From positions 1 through 39,967 of the forward strand of contig JAJFTY010000117.1 of assembly GCA_021372695.1 (NCBI GenBank): 39,967 nucleotides of DNA. The letters are read 5' to 3'. The first letter of the stretch is position 1. Every line of letters begins with the position of its first letter. The notes below the pieces were generated by a model. That model saw only the letters and a program-made list of their open reading frames with translations, ran no database searches and was not told where the DNA came from. This DNA comes from Deltaproteobacteria bacterium (GTDB lineage Bacteria; Desulfobacterota; Syntrophia; Syntrophales; UBA5619). The position numbers were made by a program, and so were the translations under genes. This document shows, piece by piece, positions 24,425-32,810 of this stretch.

Positions 24425-26919
24425 TCGCTCTCCCTCTTCATCAACTCCCCGCACAAGGTTTGCATCTCCTGATTCCCCGAACGAAAGCTTCTCCTCAGGA
24501 GTTGAACCGCACCCGGGGAGGCGTAAAGCTCTATCGCATCCAGGAGCGCCATCTTCGTCCGGGAAAGCCGGCCGGGGGAAAGGGACCACTTTGCTCCGGC
24601 CATCTTTTCGAGGTTCTGAATGATCTTCGGATCCCGCGTCTTTATGACCTCGGGAATGATGAATTCGTTGAAGACGAGATCCTTCTTGAAAATCAGGCCG
24701 GTTCTGATCCGGGAGATCAACCGCTCGCAAATATCCCCAATCTTGTATTCGCACGCCAGAGCCATCCCCTGCGTCGATTCGGAGCGATCCCGCGATGAAA
24801 TGGCTCTCCGAAGAAGAGCCGGGGCGTCGTTGTCGTTGAACCTGAGCAGGGTGCGGATCGCTTCCACCCGGATCGCGACATCCGGATGATCCGCAAAGGG
24901 CCTGACATGAGGAATGGCGTCGGCATCCCCGATCAGCTGGAGCAGGATGAGCAGTTTCCCCGCGGCTTGAACGGCGGGGTCCGAGAGTTTTTCGTATACG
25001 CGGCTTGTGGCCTCTTCCCGAAAATGGCGCAGCACTTCGACGATCATGGCCTGCCCCTTTGGCGACCACGCCTCCAGGTAGAGATCCAGAAGCCATGGCA
25101 CGTGCCCCGGGCCGCATGCCTCGACGAATCCGATCAGGGAGTTGATGGATATCCCATGCAGAAACAAATCCCTGAGGCACCGCGACAGCAGTTTCGTATC
25201 TTGGAAAGCGGCCGCTCCGGATTCGGCAAGCGCCCGGATCTTCTCCGAAGGCTTTTCCCGGCCATGTCTCTTGTAGGTTTCGATAATATCGATGAGAAAA
25301 GGAAAATTGCCGGTCAAGATCAATTCGGGTATGCTTCCGGTCACGTATACGGAAATCTCCCCGTACTCCCCTTCATCAACGTTCTCATCCATCAGCGCCA
25401 GGAAGAGCTTGCTGATCTGAAGATTCAAAGCCGTGTCTTCGAGGGTATGGATGTAATCTCCGGCAATGAGTTGACCCTTCGTCCTCCTGTCAACTTCGAC
25501 TCCTTTTGATTTCCGTTTGAGAATCTCCTCATAATCTGCCGGCACATAATTTTCGTACTGTTCGCGTTCGAGGAGTTTTTCGATGTCGCTGGCGGATGTG
25601 GGGGTATCCCGCCCCGAAGAGGAGCTGTTCGCAAGAGCGCTCTCGGGACCGTCCGATCGATTGTGGGTTACCGACATCCTTTGAAAGAGAAGCGAGAGGG
25701 AGGGCGATATGCCCCGCTTTTCGTCGCTCGCGCTGCGGAGGATGCCTGCAATCGTCTCATAGTTGAAACAATTGATTTTGTTGTCTTTAACGGCGGAAGT
25801 CGGCAGCGTGCAAAGTTCATCTTCCGTGACTTTCAACATCTGCTGCTGAAGTTCGGGATGAAAATCTTTGACCAGGCTGTCAATCTTTAAAATGATATTT
25901 TCGAGTGTCGGTTTGTCCTCTTCGTTCTCCGAACGGAGATACTTGATGATAAGAGAACGGTAGTCCTTCAAGAAGACGTCCCAATTGATGGTTTCCTCGT
26001 TCAGATGCTTCACCAGATCCTGGGAGTCCACGTGGGAGTATTCCGCTGATCGCGATATTTGCGCGCCTTCATCCTGGCTCTGCGTGATCAAGGCGGATGT
26101 AAATTTTCGCCATAATGCGTCATCGGATCGCTTTTCTTCCCTGGACGTCCCGCCGGCGGCGCTCTCCCCCTCCATAGCACGGAAACCGCCGGCGTCCCCG
26201 CCTCTCGTCCTCGGCCCCTTCTCCCCCACGCTTTCACGATTCGCGATCGTGGCAGCGGGGGAGCCGGAAAAGCCTGAATCAGGACCTCTCGTCTGCGGAC
26301 GCTTTTCTCCCGGACTCTCACGCGCGACGACCTTTCCGCCGGCAGATCCCGAATAGCCCGCATCGGGTCCCTGCATCGTCGGTTTCCGTTCTTTCAGGCT
26401 CCCGCGATCCATGATCGGTTCGCGCATAGAGCCGAGATGGTCCAGATCGATCCCCTTCACCTTGATATGCGGCATGCGGCTGTCGGCAAAGAATTTTTCG
26501 ATGTCCCCCAGCACCAGGATATCGGAAGTTCTCATGACGAGGATCTTCTGGAGTATCAGCAACTCATCTTTCGTCAAGCCCCGGGAGAGCGTGATCGACG
26601 TGATGTACAGATCGTTCAGCCATTTGGCGAACTGCTTGTTGTTGCGGTTCTTGTCATCCAGAATTTCGTCGCCCACGTAGAGGACGTCATCCTCCACACG
26701 GATCACGATCTGCGGCTTGAAAATGAAAATATCTTTCAGGACATCCAGGACGCTTACGATACCCTGCGAGATCATGCTGTGGCCTTCGGGATACATTCCC
26801 GCCTGCATTTTGATGAAATTCAACGCATAGACAAGCTGCTCCGCAGACTTGGCATCTTGCTTCTTCTGGCCTTTGCCCTGCCCATCCATAGAGTCGGCAC
26901 CGGTCTGCAGACGTTTCAT
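24421..26919 (-). CDS. HEAT-repeat protein with N-terminal module shared with the HD-GYP partner
   Basis: 832 residues from ATG 26917-26919; the frame is also open to a TTG at 26959-26961. Neither start has a clear ribosome site. Numbering here is from the TTG. Residues about 40-150 contain MYPEGHSMISQGI and SITLSRGLTKDEL, a module like that at the start of the HD-GYP protein. Residues 186-270 hold three diverged 28-residue repeats. A long central helical region follows. The C-terminal 250 residues are HEAT-like helical pairs (AIPHVRPFADHPDVAIRVEAIRTL). There is no signal peptide. It is likely a cytosolic scaffold working with the co-translated HD-GYP protein. Confidence 0.82.
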   Translation of the reverse strand: MKRLQTGADSMDGQGKGQKKQDAKSAEQLVYALNFIKMQAGMYPEGHSMISQGIVSVLDVLKDIFIFKPQIVIRVEDDVLYVGDEILDDKNRNNKQFAKWLNDLYITSITLSRGLTKDELLILQKILVMRTSDILVLGDIEKFFADSRMPHIKVKGIDLDHLGSMREPIMDRGSLKERKPTMQGPDAGYSGSAGGKVVARESPGEKRPQTRGPDSGFSGSPAATIANRESVGEKGPRTRGGDAGGFRAMEGESAAGGTSREEKRSDDALWRKFTSALITQSQDEGAQISRSAEYSHVDSQDLVKHLNEETINWDVFLKDYRSLIIKYLRSENEEDKPTLENIILKIDSLVKDFHPELQQQMLKVTEDELCTLPTSAVKDNKINCFNYETIAGILRSASDEKRGISPSLSLLFQRMSVTHNRSDGPESALANSSSSGRDTPTSASDIEKLLEREQYENYVPADYEEILKRKSKGVEVDRRTKGQLIAGDYIHTLEDTALNLQISKLFLALMDENVDEGEYGEISVYVTGSIPELILTGNFPFLIDIIETYKRHGREKPSEKIRALAESGAAAFQDTKLLSRCLRDLFLHGISINSLIGFVEACGPGHVPWLLDLYLEAWSPKGQAMIVEVLRHFREEATSRVYEKLSDPAVQAAGKLLILLQLIGDADAIPHVRPFADHPDVAIRVEAIRTLLRFNDNDAPALLRRAISSRDRSESTQGMALACEYKIGDICERLISRIRTGLIFKKDLVFNEFIIPEVIKTRDPKIIQNLEKMAGAKWSLSPGRLSRTKMALLDAIELYASPGAVQLLRRSFRSGNQEMQTLCGELMKRESE
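26152..26406. repeat. three imperfect 28-codon repeats inside the HEAT-repeat gene
   Basis: Units start at RGSLKERKPTMQGPD, RESPGEKRPQTRGPD and RESVGEKGPRTRGGD, each followed by a Gly/Ser-rich end such as SGFSGS. The third is the most diverged. The region is probably a disordered, basic linker. Confidence 0.8.
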
Positions 26920-27018
26920 TTCTTGAAATCGGCCTGATGAATTCCTGCGCGTTTCATCCAAAGGAGATGTTCATCTGTTCTGTTGGGATTGACAAAAAAG
27001 CACCCTTCAAGTCGTATG

Positions 27019-27047
27019 ACCATAATGGAAAGGCCGCCGGGCGTCAA
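27019..27047 (-). promoter_or_regulatory. sigma-70-like promoter of the HEAT-repeat/HD-GYP operon
   Basis: The minus strand has TTGACG (27042-27047), exactly 17 bases, then TATGGT (27019-27024). The predicted start, near 27012, is 50-95 bases before the candidate start codons. The rest of the 26962-27185 gap shows nothing else definite. Confidence 0.5.
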
Positions 27048-27185
27048 GAGGAATAGGGGAGCGAAAGGATGATGTTATTGCGATGGTTCGCTGCCCGGAC
27101 GGGAAGCCGGGCCTCGGAAAAACTGATATACATCTTCAGCCCGATGCAGTAGAATGGCCGCACTTCGGAAGCAGGGGAGGACGAC

Positions 27186-27797
27186 ATGGGCAGCATCAAT
27201 CTGGACGAGGCGAAAGTCCCGTATGACGGTCAGGACCTTCCGGCCGTCGAGTTGATCGGCAAACTGCAGGCACAGCTTCAGGAAGCGGCATCCCGGATGG
27301 CCGGTATCGCTTCCACCCTGGGGGATATACACGCGGCATTGCTCAATGCCAACATGATCGAGGTGAAGCTGACGCTTTCCAAGGAGGACTACGACCGCTT
27401 CAAGTCTCTGGGGGGTGGCGACGACGGGGAGCGAATCCGCAAAGCCGTCATGAACATGATTCATTGCGACGGATCAGAGCCTGCCCCCGGTCCCGCCGAA
27501 TTTCGGCAGACGGTTTCGACTCCGAGAGCTGCGGAACCCATCGCGCCGCCTGCGCAAGCCGTGACGGCGCCTGAGCTCCCCCATAGTCAGGAGTGGCAGC
27601 CGGCTGAAAGGATCTCTCCCGCTGAGTTGGCAACGACAGAGCCACCCATCGAACGGCCATCGACCACCCGATGCCCCAGATGCCAGTCGCCGATCGAGCT
27701 GCCGGAGAGTTCCGACGGCTCCTGGTCCGTGGAGATCAAATGCGAAAACTGCGGGGTCAAGTATCTGGTCAAGTCCAGGCCCGACGACCTTGCATGA
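27186..27797 (+). CDS. hypothetical protein with C-terminal zinc ribbon
   Basis: 203 residues, cytosolic. An N-terminal helical part (about 15-95, with VELIGKLQAQLQEAASRMAGI) and a Pro/Ala/Glu-rich linker (96-158) precede a treble-clef/zinc-ribbon with CPRC (near 161) and CENCG (near 187). GGGGAGG lies 5 bases before the ATG. No family recognised for the N-terminal half. It precedes the sugar aminotransferase gene by 75 bases in the same direction; a link is not evident. Confidence 0.75.
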   Translation: MGSINLDEAKVPYDGQDLPAVELIGKLQAQLQEAASRMAGIASTLGDIHAALLNANMIEVKLTLSKEDYDRFKSLGGGDDGERIRKAVMNMIHCDGSEPAPGPAEFRQTVSTPRAAEPIAPPAQAVTAPELPHSQEWQPAERISPAELATTEPPIERPSTTRCPRCQSPIELPESSDGSWSVEIKCENCGVKYLVKSRPDDLA

Positions 27798-27872
27798 ATC
27801 GGCGTGCGGCTTCCAAGACTTTTGGGCCGCCGATCCTTCCCAGGATGCCACCTGGGTTCAAATGGAGAAAAA

Positions 27873-29021
27873 ATGGATTTCATCGACCTGGCCGCCCAGC
27901 AGCGGCGAATTTATGAAAAGGTGCAGACCAATATTGCGCGAGTGCTCTCCCATGGCCAGTACATTAACGGCCCCGAGGTTCGGGAGTTGGAGACGGCGCT
28001 CGCCGGTTACGTCGGAAGGAGGCACGCCGTCGGCTGCGCTTCGGGTACCGATGCGCTCCTCATGGCGCTGATGGCTCTCGACATCGGCCCGGGCGATGCC
28101 GTGTTTACGACCCCCTTTACCTTTGTCGCAACCGCCGAGGTGATCACCCTCCTCGGGGCGACGCCGGTCTTTGTCGACATCGATGCCGCGACCTTCAACA
28201 TCGACCCCGCAAAGCTGGATCGGGCCATCGAGGCCGTCGAAAAGAATGACCCTACCATCCATCCGCTGCCCCGGGCCGCCGGCGAACGGCTCCGCCCCCG
28301 CGCCGTGATTCCGGTCGACCTCTTCGGCCTGCCGGCGGACTATGAGACGATCGAAGCGATCGCCGCCCGCCGCGGAATCGCCGTGATCGAGGACGCCGCC
28401 CAGTCCTTCGGTGGCGAATACAAAGGGAGAAAGGCTTGCTCCTTCGGAGAGATCGCCTGCACCTCTTTCTTCCCGGCAAAACCCCTCGGCTGCTACGGTG
28501 ACGGCGGCATGATCTTCACCGACGACGGCCCGACAGCCGAAATCCTCCGTTCCATCCGGGTTCACGGCCAGGGGAGCGACAAGTACGAGAATGTCCGGAT
28601 CGGAATCAACGGCCGCCTGGACACGCTCCAGGCCGCGGTCCTCATGGCGAAGTTCTCCATTTTCCCGGAAGAGATCGAGCTGCGCCAGAAGGTCGCGCGG
28701 GAATATGGCGATCTTCTCTCGCACGTCGTCACCGTACCCGGGATTCCCAAAGGGTACAAGAGCGCCTGGGCCCAGTACTCGATCTGCGCCCGGGACAGCG
28801 CCGAGCGGACCGCCCTGATGGTAAAACTGAAGGGGGCGGGCGTCCCCACGGCGATCTACTACCCGAAGCCCCTCCATCGGCAGACGGCCTTTGCCTGTTT
28901 GACCTACAGGCAGGGGGACTTCCCCGTGAGCGAGGCGTGCGCCGGCCGGATCTTCAGCCTCCCGATGCACCCGTACCTTGCCGCCGCCGAACAGCGCCGC
29001 ATCGCCGGACTCTTTGCGTAG
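27873..29021 (+). CDS. DegT/DnrJ/EryC1/StrS-type sugar aminotransferase, WbpE-like
   Basis: 382 residues, PLP-dependent. It transfers an amino group to a nucleotide keto-sugar for surface polysaccharide. The start MDFIDLAAQQRRI, HGQYINGPEVRELE (27-40), CASGTDALLMALMALDIGPGD and TTPFTFVATAEVI are close to the WbpE subgroup (UDP-3-oxo-GlcNAcA aminotransferase). The Schiff-base Lys is K203 in FFPAKPLGCYGDGG. DAAQSFG (174-180) holds the PLP-ring contact. About 15 extra residues (near 124-142, with HPLPRAAGERLRPR) precede AVIPVDLFG. GGAG lies 5 bases before ATG 27873; an upstream in-frame start at 27804 is not supported. No other glycan genes are adjacent. Confidence 0.93.
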   Translation: MDFIDLAAQQRRIYEKVQTNIARVLSHGQYINGPEVRELETALAGYVGRRHAVGCASGTDALLMALMALDIGPGDAVFTTPFTFVATAEVITLLGATPVFVDIDAATFNIDPAKLDRAIEAVEKNDPTIHPLPRAAGERLRPRAVIPVDLFGLPADYETIEAIAARRGIAVIEDAAQSFGGEYKGRKACSFGEIACTSFFPAKPLGCYGDGGMIFTDDGPTAEILRSIRVHGQGSDKYENVRIGINGRLDTLQAAVLMAKFSIFPEEIELRQKVAREYGDLLSHVVTVPGIPKGYKSAWAQYSICARDSAERTALMVKLKGAGVPTAIYYPKPLHRQTAFACLTYRQGDFPVSEACAGRIFSLPMHPYLAAAEQRRIAGLFA

Positions 29022-29103
29022 GCTGGCGAAACGGCTATCCCCTTTTCCATTTTCTTATTCCCTGCACCCCCTGCCCGGACAGGGGGCTGTTCAAGGAGCT
29101 GAC

Positions 29104-29541
29104 ATGGCTGAGCACTTCGAGGAAGTCACCGTTGAGTTGACGAATGATAAAGTGCAGTTTACGGGCGTCTCTCCCTCCAATCCCGATCGTCCGATCGCCT
29201 TCGACTACAAGCCGCCGATCGGGGACGGACAGGGCTACAACGGCCTGGAGCTGCTGCTCATGAGCTTTGCCGGATGTACCGGGACGGCCGTCGCCTTTTT
29301 GCTGAGGAAGATGGGGAAAACCGTTTCCGGATTGCGGGTCCATGCAAAGGGGCTGCGTCGGGACCAGCCTCCGATCAAGTTTGAAAAGATCTCTCTCGAA
29401 TTCATCGTGGATTCCACCGATGCGCAGGATGAGGAGATCCAGCGGGCCATCCGCCTTGCCGAGGAGTCGGTCGGCCCCGTCTGGCAGATGATCAAGAACA
29501 ATGTCGAGGTGACGGCGCAACACAGAATCAACGCCGCCTGA
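29104..29541 (+). CDS. OsmC-like protein lacking the second redox cysteine
   Basis: 145 residues. OsmC/Ohr enzymes reduce organic hydroperoxides with two Cys. Here the first is present (Cys58 in SFAGCTGTAVAFLLRKMG). At the position of the second, normally Cys-Pro-Val, the sequence is VGPVWQ (Gly124). Other fold landmarks (GLRVHAKG, QRAIRLAEESVGPVWQMI, VEVTAQHRI) are normal, so it belongs to the family but may not be a standard peroxidase. AAGGAGCTGAC precedes the ATG at 29104. Confidence 0.9.
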   Translation: MAEHFEEVTVELTNDKVQFTGVSPSNPDRPIAFDYKPPIGDGQGYNGLELLLMSFAGCTGTAVAFLLRKMGKTVSGLRVHAKGLRRDQPPIKFEKISLEFIVDSTDAQDEEIQRAIRLAEESVGPVWQMIKNNVEVTAQHRINAA

Positions 29542-29587
29542 TCGGGCGGATGACTGGCCTGATCCAGCGGACTCCGGGGGCTGATCT

Positions 29588-31381
29588 ATGCGATCCGACG
29601 AAGAACGCGACAGAAGCATCGATCTGTTGATGGCGAAGGTCCAGGCCCTGGAGGAGGAGGTGGCCAGACTGAAGGGCCAGCCGTTCCAGGGGGAAGGCTC
29701 GCCGGCTCCGCTGCCTTTGGGTTCCGATGCCTCGCGGCCGGTCGTCCTCCCTGAGCCCGAACCGAGAATCCCATACGGCAAACCTGCCGATTCTTCGTTG
29801 GAGAGCGCGATCGGCACCCGCTGGATCGGGCGGATCGGGGTGATCGCCATCCTCTTCGGGGTCGCCTTTTTCCTCAAATACTCCTTCGACAACCGGCTGA
29901 TCGGCGAAACGGGCCGGGTCATGCTGGGCATCTTCTGGGGAGCTGCGTTCATCGGCATCGGCGAGTACCTCCAGAAAAAGCGGAACATGGGGCTGTACGG
30001 GCAGATGCTGAGCGGCGGCGGCCTGGCCGTGCTCTACCTGGCGCTCTACGCGGGCTTCGCCCTCTACCACCTGATTCCCGCCCCGCTCGCGTCGGTCGGG
30101 ATGCTGGCGGTCACGACCACGGGGATGACCCTCTCGATCCGGTATTCGACCTATTCGCTCGCAGCAATCGCCCTTCTCGGCGGTTTTCTGACGCCGGTCA
30201 TGCTTTCCACCGGACAGAACCAGCCGCTGACCCTGTTCGGCTATGTTCTGCTCCTGGACGCGGGCACCCTGCTCCTCCTGCGCTTCCGCCGCTGGCCAAC
30301 GCTCGCGGCCGCTTCCCTCTTCGGCACGGTCCTGCTCTACGCCGGCTGGCACTCGGAATTTTTCAGCGATCCGCAGCGGTGGCTCGCCTTCGGCGTCGTG
30401 GCGACGTTTTTTGTTTTCTACAACCTCTACATCCTGATCTCGCGCCTCTATTCTCAAGACACGGAATCGAAGGTCGACCAGTTCCTCATCTTCGGCTCCG
30501 CGGCCTTTCTCTTCCTGGCTTTTTTCGCTCAGCATCATGGGCACTCCGACTGGCCGGTCAAGGCCTGCGCACTGGCGCTGGCCGGCGTCGAGATCGGCAT
30601 GGCGGCGCTCGTCCGGGCTCGCGCATCCGATGCCCGGCTGACGATTGCGGCCTACGGGGCCGCTTCCGTGATCATGACCGTGATCGCCACCTTCGTCGCC
30701 CTGGAACAGCGCTGGCTCATGCCGGCCCTGGCGGCCGAAATGGCGGCTCTGGGCTGGATGGCCTCCCGGCTGGATCTCCCCGAGCTGCGGCACGGGGCCT
30801 ACCTGCTGGGGCTCGCAGTGCTTTTCCGGTTTGCCGATGACCTCATCCTCTACATCGAGCCGTTCGAGCGCTTCATCCCGGTCTTCAACAGCCGCTTCTG
30901 GGTCTGCACGGCAGCCATCGCGGGTTTTTACGTCCTGCTGTACTTTACGGCACGGAACCGGGATGAGCGGGGTCTCTACGGGGGACGGCATGCGCCGGCC
31001 ATCATCTTTGTCATCACGCAGGCCCTCTCCCTGATGTTGCTCTCCACCGAGGTCCACGATTTCTTCGGCTTCCGCTCCCCCGGGCGCAATCTGCGATGGG
31101 GATCCTCCCACTACGCCTATCAGCTCTCGCTTTCGGTCCTGTGGGCCCTCTACGCGTCGCTCCTGACCGGGGTGGGGATCTTCAAGCGCATTCGCGGCGC
31201 GCGCATCATGGGAATCCTGCTTTTGGGCGCAACGGTGCTGAAGGTCTTCTGGATGGACCTCTCGGCACTCCAGACCTTCTACCGCATCGTCTCGTTCATC
31301 GTGCTGGGGCTCCTGCTGCTGGTGGTCTCCTACGGCTATAACCGTTTCAAGCACATCATCTTCGGAGAAGACGAACCATGA
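29588..31381 (+). CDS. DUF2339 polytopic membrane protein
   Basis: 597 residues. A short coiled coil (about 5-30) and a Pro-rich linker precede about 14 membrane spans from residue 80 on. GTRWIGRIGVIAILFGVAFFL and YLALYAGFALYHL are typical of DUF2339. The role is unknown; the family is often next to DUF3999 proteins, as here. The ATG of the DUF3999 gene overlaps its stop by 4 bases (ATGA). Confidence 0.92.
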   Translation: MRSDEERDRSIDLLMAKVQALEEEVARLKGQPFQGEGSPAPLPLGSDASRPVVLPEPEPRIPYGKPADSSLESAIGTRWIGRIGVIAILFGVAFFLKYSFDNRLIGETGRVMLGIFWGAAFIGIGEYLQKKRNMGLYGQMLSGGGLAVLYLALYAGFALYHLIPAPLASVGMLAVTTTGMTLSIRYSTYSLAAIALLGGFLTPVMLSTGQNQPLTLFGYVLLLDAGTLLLLRFRRWPTLAAASLFGTVLLYAGWHSEFFSDPQRWLAFGVVATFFVFYNLYILISRLYSQDTESKVDQFLIFGSAAFLFLAFFAQHHGHSDWPVKACALALAGVEIGMAALVRARASDARLTIAAYGAASVIMTVIATFVALEQRWLMPALAAEMAALGWMASRLDLPELRHGAYLLGLAVLFRFADDLILYIEPFERFIPVFNSRFWVCTAAIAGFYVLLYFTARNRDERGLYGGRHAPAIIFVITQALSLMLLSTEVHDFFGFRSPGRNLRWGSSHYAYQLSLSVLWALYASLLTGVGIFKRIRGARIMGILLLGATVLKVFWMDLSALQTFYRIVSFIVLGLLLLVVSYGYNRFKHIIFGEDEP

Positions 31382-32646
31382 AACGATTCCTTTTCACGCT
31401 CGTGTGCTGCTCCGTTCTGCTGACCGGCGTGGCGGGCCATTGCACGGCATTCGACGAGCGGCTCTGGGAGAAGTATGCCGAAATCGAAATCCCTTCCGCC
31501 GGGGCGCAGGGCGGCCTGGCCGGGGTATACCTGGAGCCGCAGCACTTGGGCGATCTCGACGCGAAGCGACCCTTTGCCGATTTCCGGGTGGTGACCGACC
31601 TGAAGGAGGAACTCCCCTGCCAGATCGTTTCACGGAAACCGGAAAAGCGGGAGATCGCCCTGCCGCACCGTATGGAGAACCTCTCGCTGACCCCGAAGGG
31701 CGAAACGTGGCTGGAGCTCCGGATGGAACAGCCGGGGACCCGGTTCAACGCGGTGGAAATCGTCACACCCGACACCGATTTCTCCCGCCAGGTGCAGGTG
31801 TTCGGCAGTTCCGACGGCAAGGAGTGGAAGACGCTGCGTAAGGATGGCGTCATCTTCGATTTCCCGAAGAGAGAAAAGCTCCGGCGGACGCGCATCGCCT
31901 TCCCTCCGGCCGCTTTTCCGCGCATCGCGCTTAAAATCGAAAACATCGAGGCCCCGCCGCTGACGATAAGCGAAGTCAAGGTGTTGCAGGAGAGCGATTC
32001 ACTGGGACAGACCTATACGATTCCGGGAACGGCCGAGAAGCCGGAGCTCGACGCCTCCCGCAGGGAAAGCAGCATCGTTGTCCGGATGAACACGCGGTTC
32101 CCGCTGGATCGGCTGGTGATCGCCACGCCGGAACGGAACTTCCAGCGGACGGTGGAGGTGCAGGTCAGACGGGGGACGGACGAGTGGCAGCGGTGGGCCC
32201 AGGGAACCCTCTTCAGCTTCGATACGCCAACGATGCGCGAGACGCAGCTGGCCGTCGACATGCCGGAGATTGCGGCGAAAGAATTCCGGCTTGTATTCAA
32301 AAACCTCGACAGCCCGCCGCTTTCCGTCACCGGTGTGACCGGCCGGGGCTATCGGAGACTCCTCGTCTTCAAACAGCAGCCGGACCGGAAGCTTTATCTC
32401 TTCTGGGGGAATCCGCCCGCGGAGCCGCCCCGCTACGATCTCGCGGGGGCCGTCGCCAAGCAAAACCTGGACGGGCTGCCCCTGGCCCGGCTCGGACCGG
32501 TGCGCGCAAACGGGAATTTTGCCGGAAACGACGCCAGGCTCCCCTTCACCGAGCGTTACAAGCACGTGCTCTTTATTTTGGTGATACTCTGCATTGCCGG
32601 GCTTGTCTTTATCCAGTACCGCGTTTTCCGGCACATGAAGCGGTAG
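31378..32646 (+). CDS. DUF3999 exported protein with C-terminal membrane anchor
   Basis: 422 residues. Signal peptide 1-24 is followed by a large beta-rich periplasmic region with two discoidin-like passages (VEIVTPDTDFSRQVQVFGSSDGKEW near 120-145 and LVIATPERNFQRTVEVQVRRGTDEW near 240-265). One membrane span lies near the C-terminus (about 395-413) and a basic tail ends it. This matches DUF3999. It is translationally coupled to the DUF2339 gene and presumably forms a complex with it. Confidence 0.9.
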   Translation: MKRFLFTLVCCSVLLTGVAGHCTAFDERLWEKYAEIEIPSAGAQGGLAGVYLEPQHLGDLDAKRPFADFRVVTDLKEELPCQIVSRKPEKREIALPHRMENLSLTPKGETWLELRMEQPGTRFNAVEIVTPDTDFSRQVQVFGSSDGKEWKTLRKDGVIFDFPKREKLRRTRIAFPPAAFPRIALKIENIEAPPLTISEVKVLQESDSLGQTYTIPGTAEKPELDASRRESSIVVRMNTRFPLDRLVIATPERNFQRTVEVQVRRGTDEWQRWAQGTLFSFDTPTMRETQLAVDMPEIAAKEFRLVFKNLDSPPLSVTGVTGRGYRRLLVFKQQPDRKLYLFWGNPPAEPPRYDLAGAVAKQNLDGLPLARLGPVRANGNFAGNDARLPFTERYKHVLFILVILCIAGLVFIQYRVFRHMKR

Positions 32647-32653
32647 ACCCCGC

Positions 32654-32748
32654 GCAAGAAGTCGTCACCCCGGCGAAAGCCAGGGTCCCGTGTTTTTGTA
32701 ACCAGTGGATGCTTCTGGATGCCGGCACCTGGTCCCCTGGATAGACAC
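32654..32748. repeat. family D palindromic repeat, short copy
   Basis: AAGTCGTCACCCCGGCGAAAG and GCCAGGGTCC, followed by CCAGTGGATG and CACCTGGTCCCCTGG, resemble 15391-15522. It fills most of the 164-bp convergent gap between the DUF3999 gene and the dehydrogenase-phosphoesterase fusion gene. Confidence 0.6.
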
Positions 32749-32810
32749 CTCCAGGATATACCGGGGGCACGCTTTTGAGACATAGACGTTCACGCCCACA
32801 GGAGGGGTCA

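Noticed and set aside
26989..27026. Plus-strand promoter TTGACA at 26989 with TATGAC or CATAAT
   Set aside because: Spacers of 20 and 26 bases are outside the normal range; the minus-strand promoter here fits better.
29528..31354. 608-codon open frame on the minus strand opposite the DUF2339 gene
   Set aside because: Low-complexity charged composition typical of an antisense frame of a membrane-protein gene; the plus strand has the family signature and a coupled partner.
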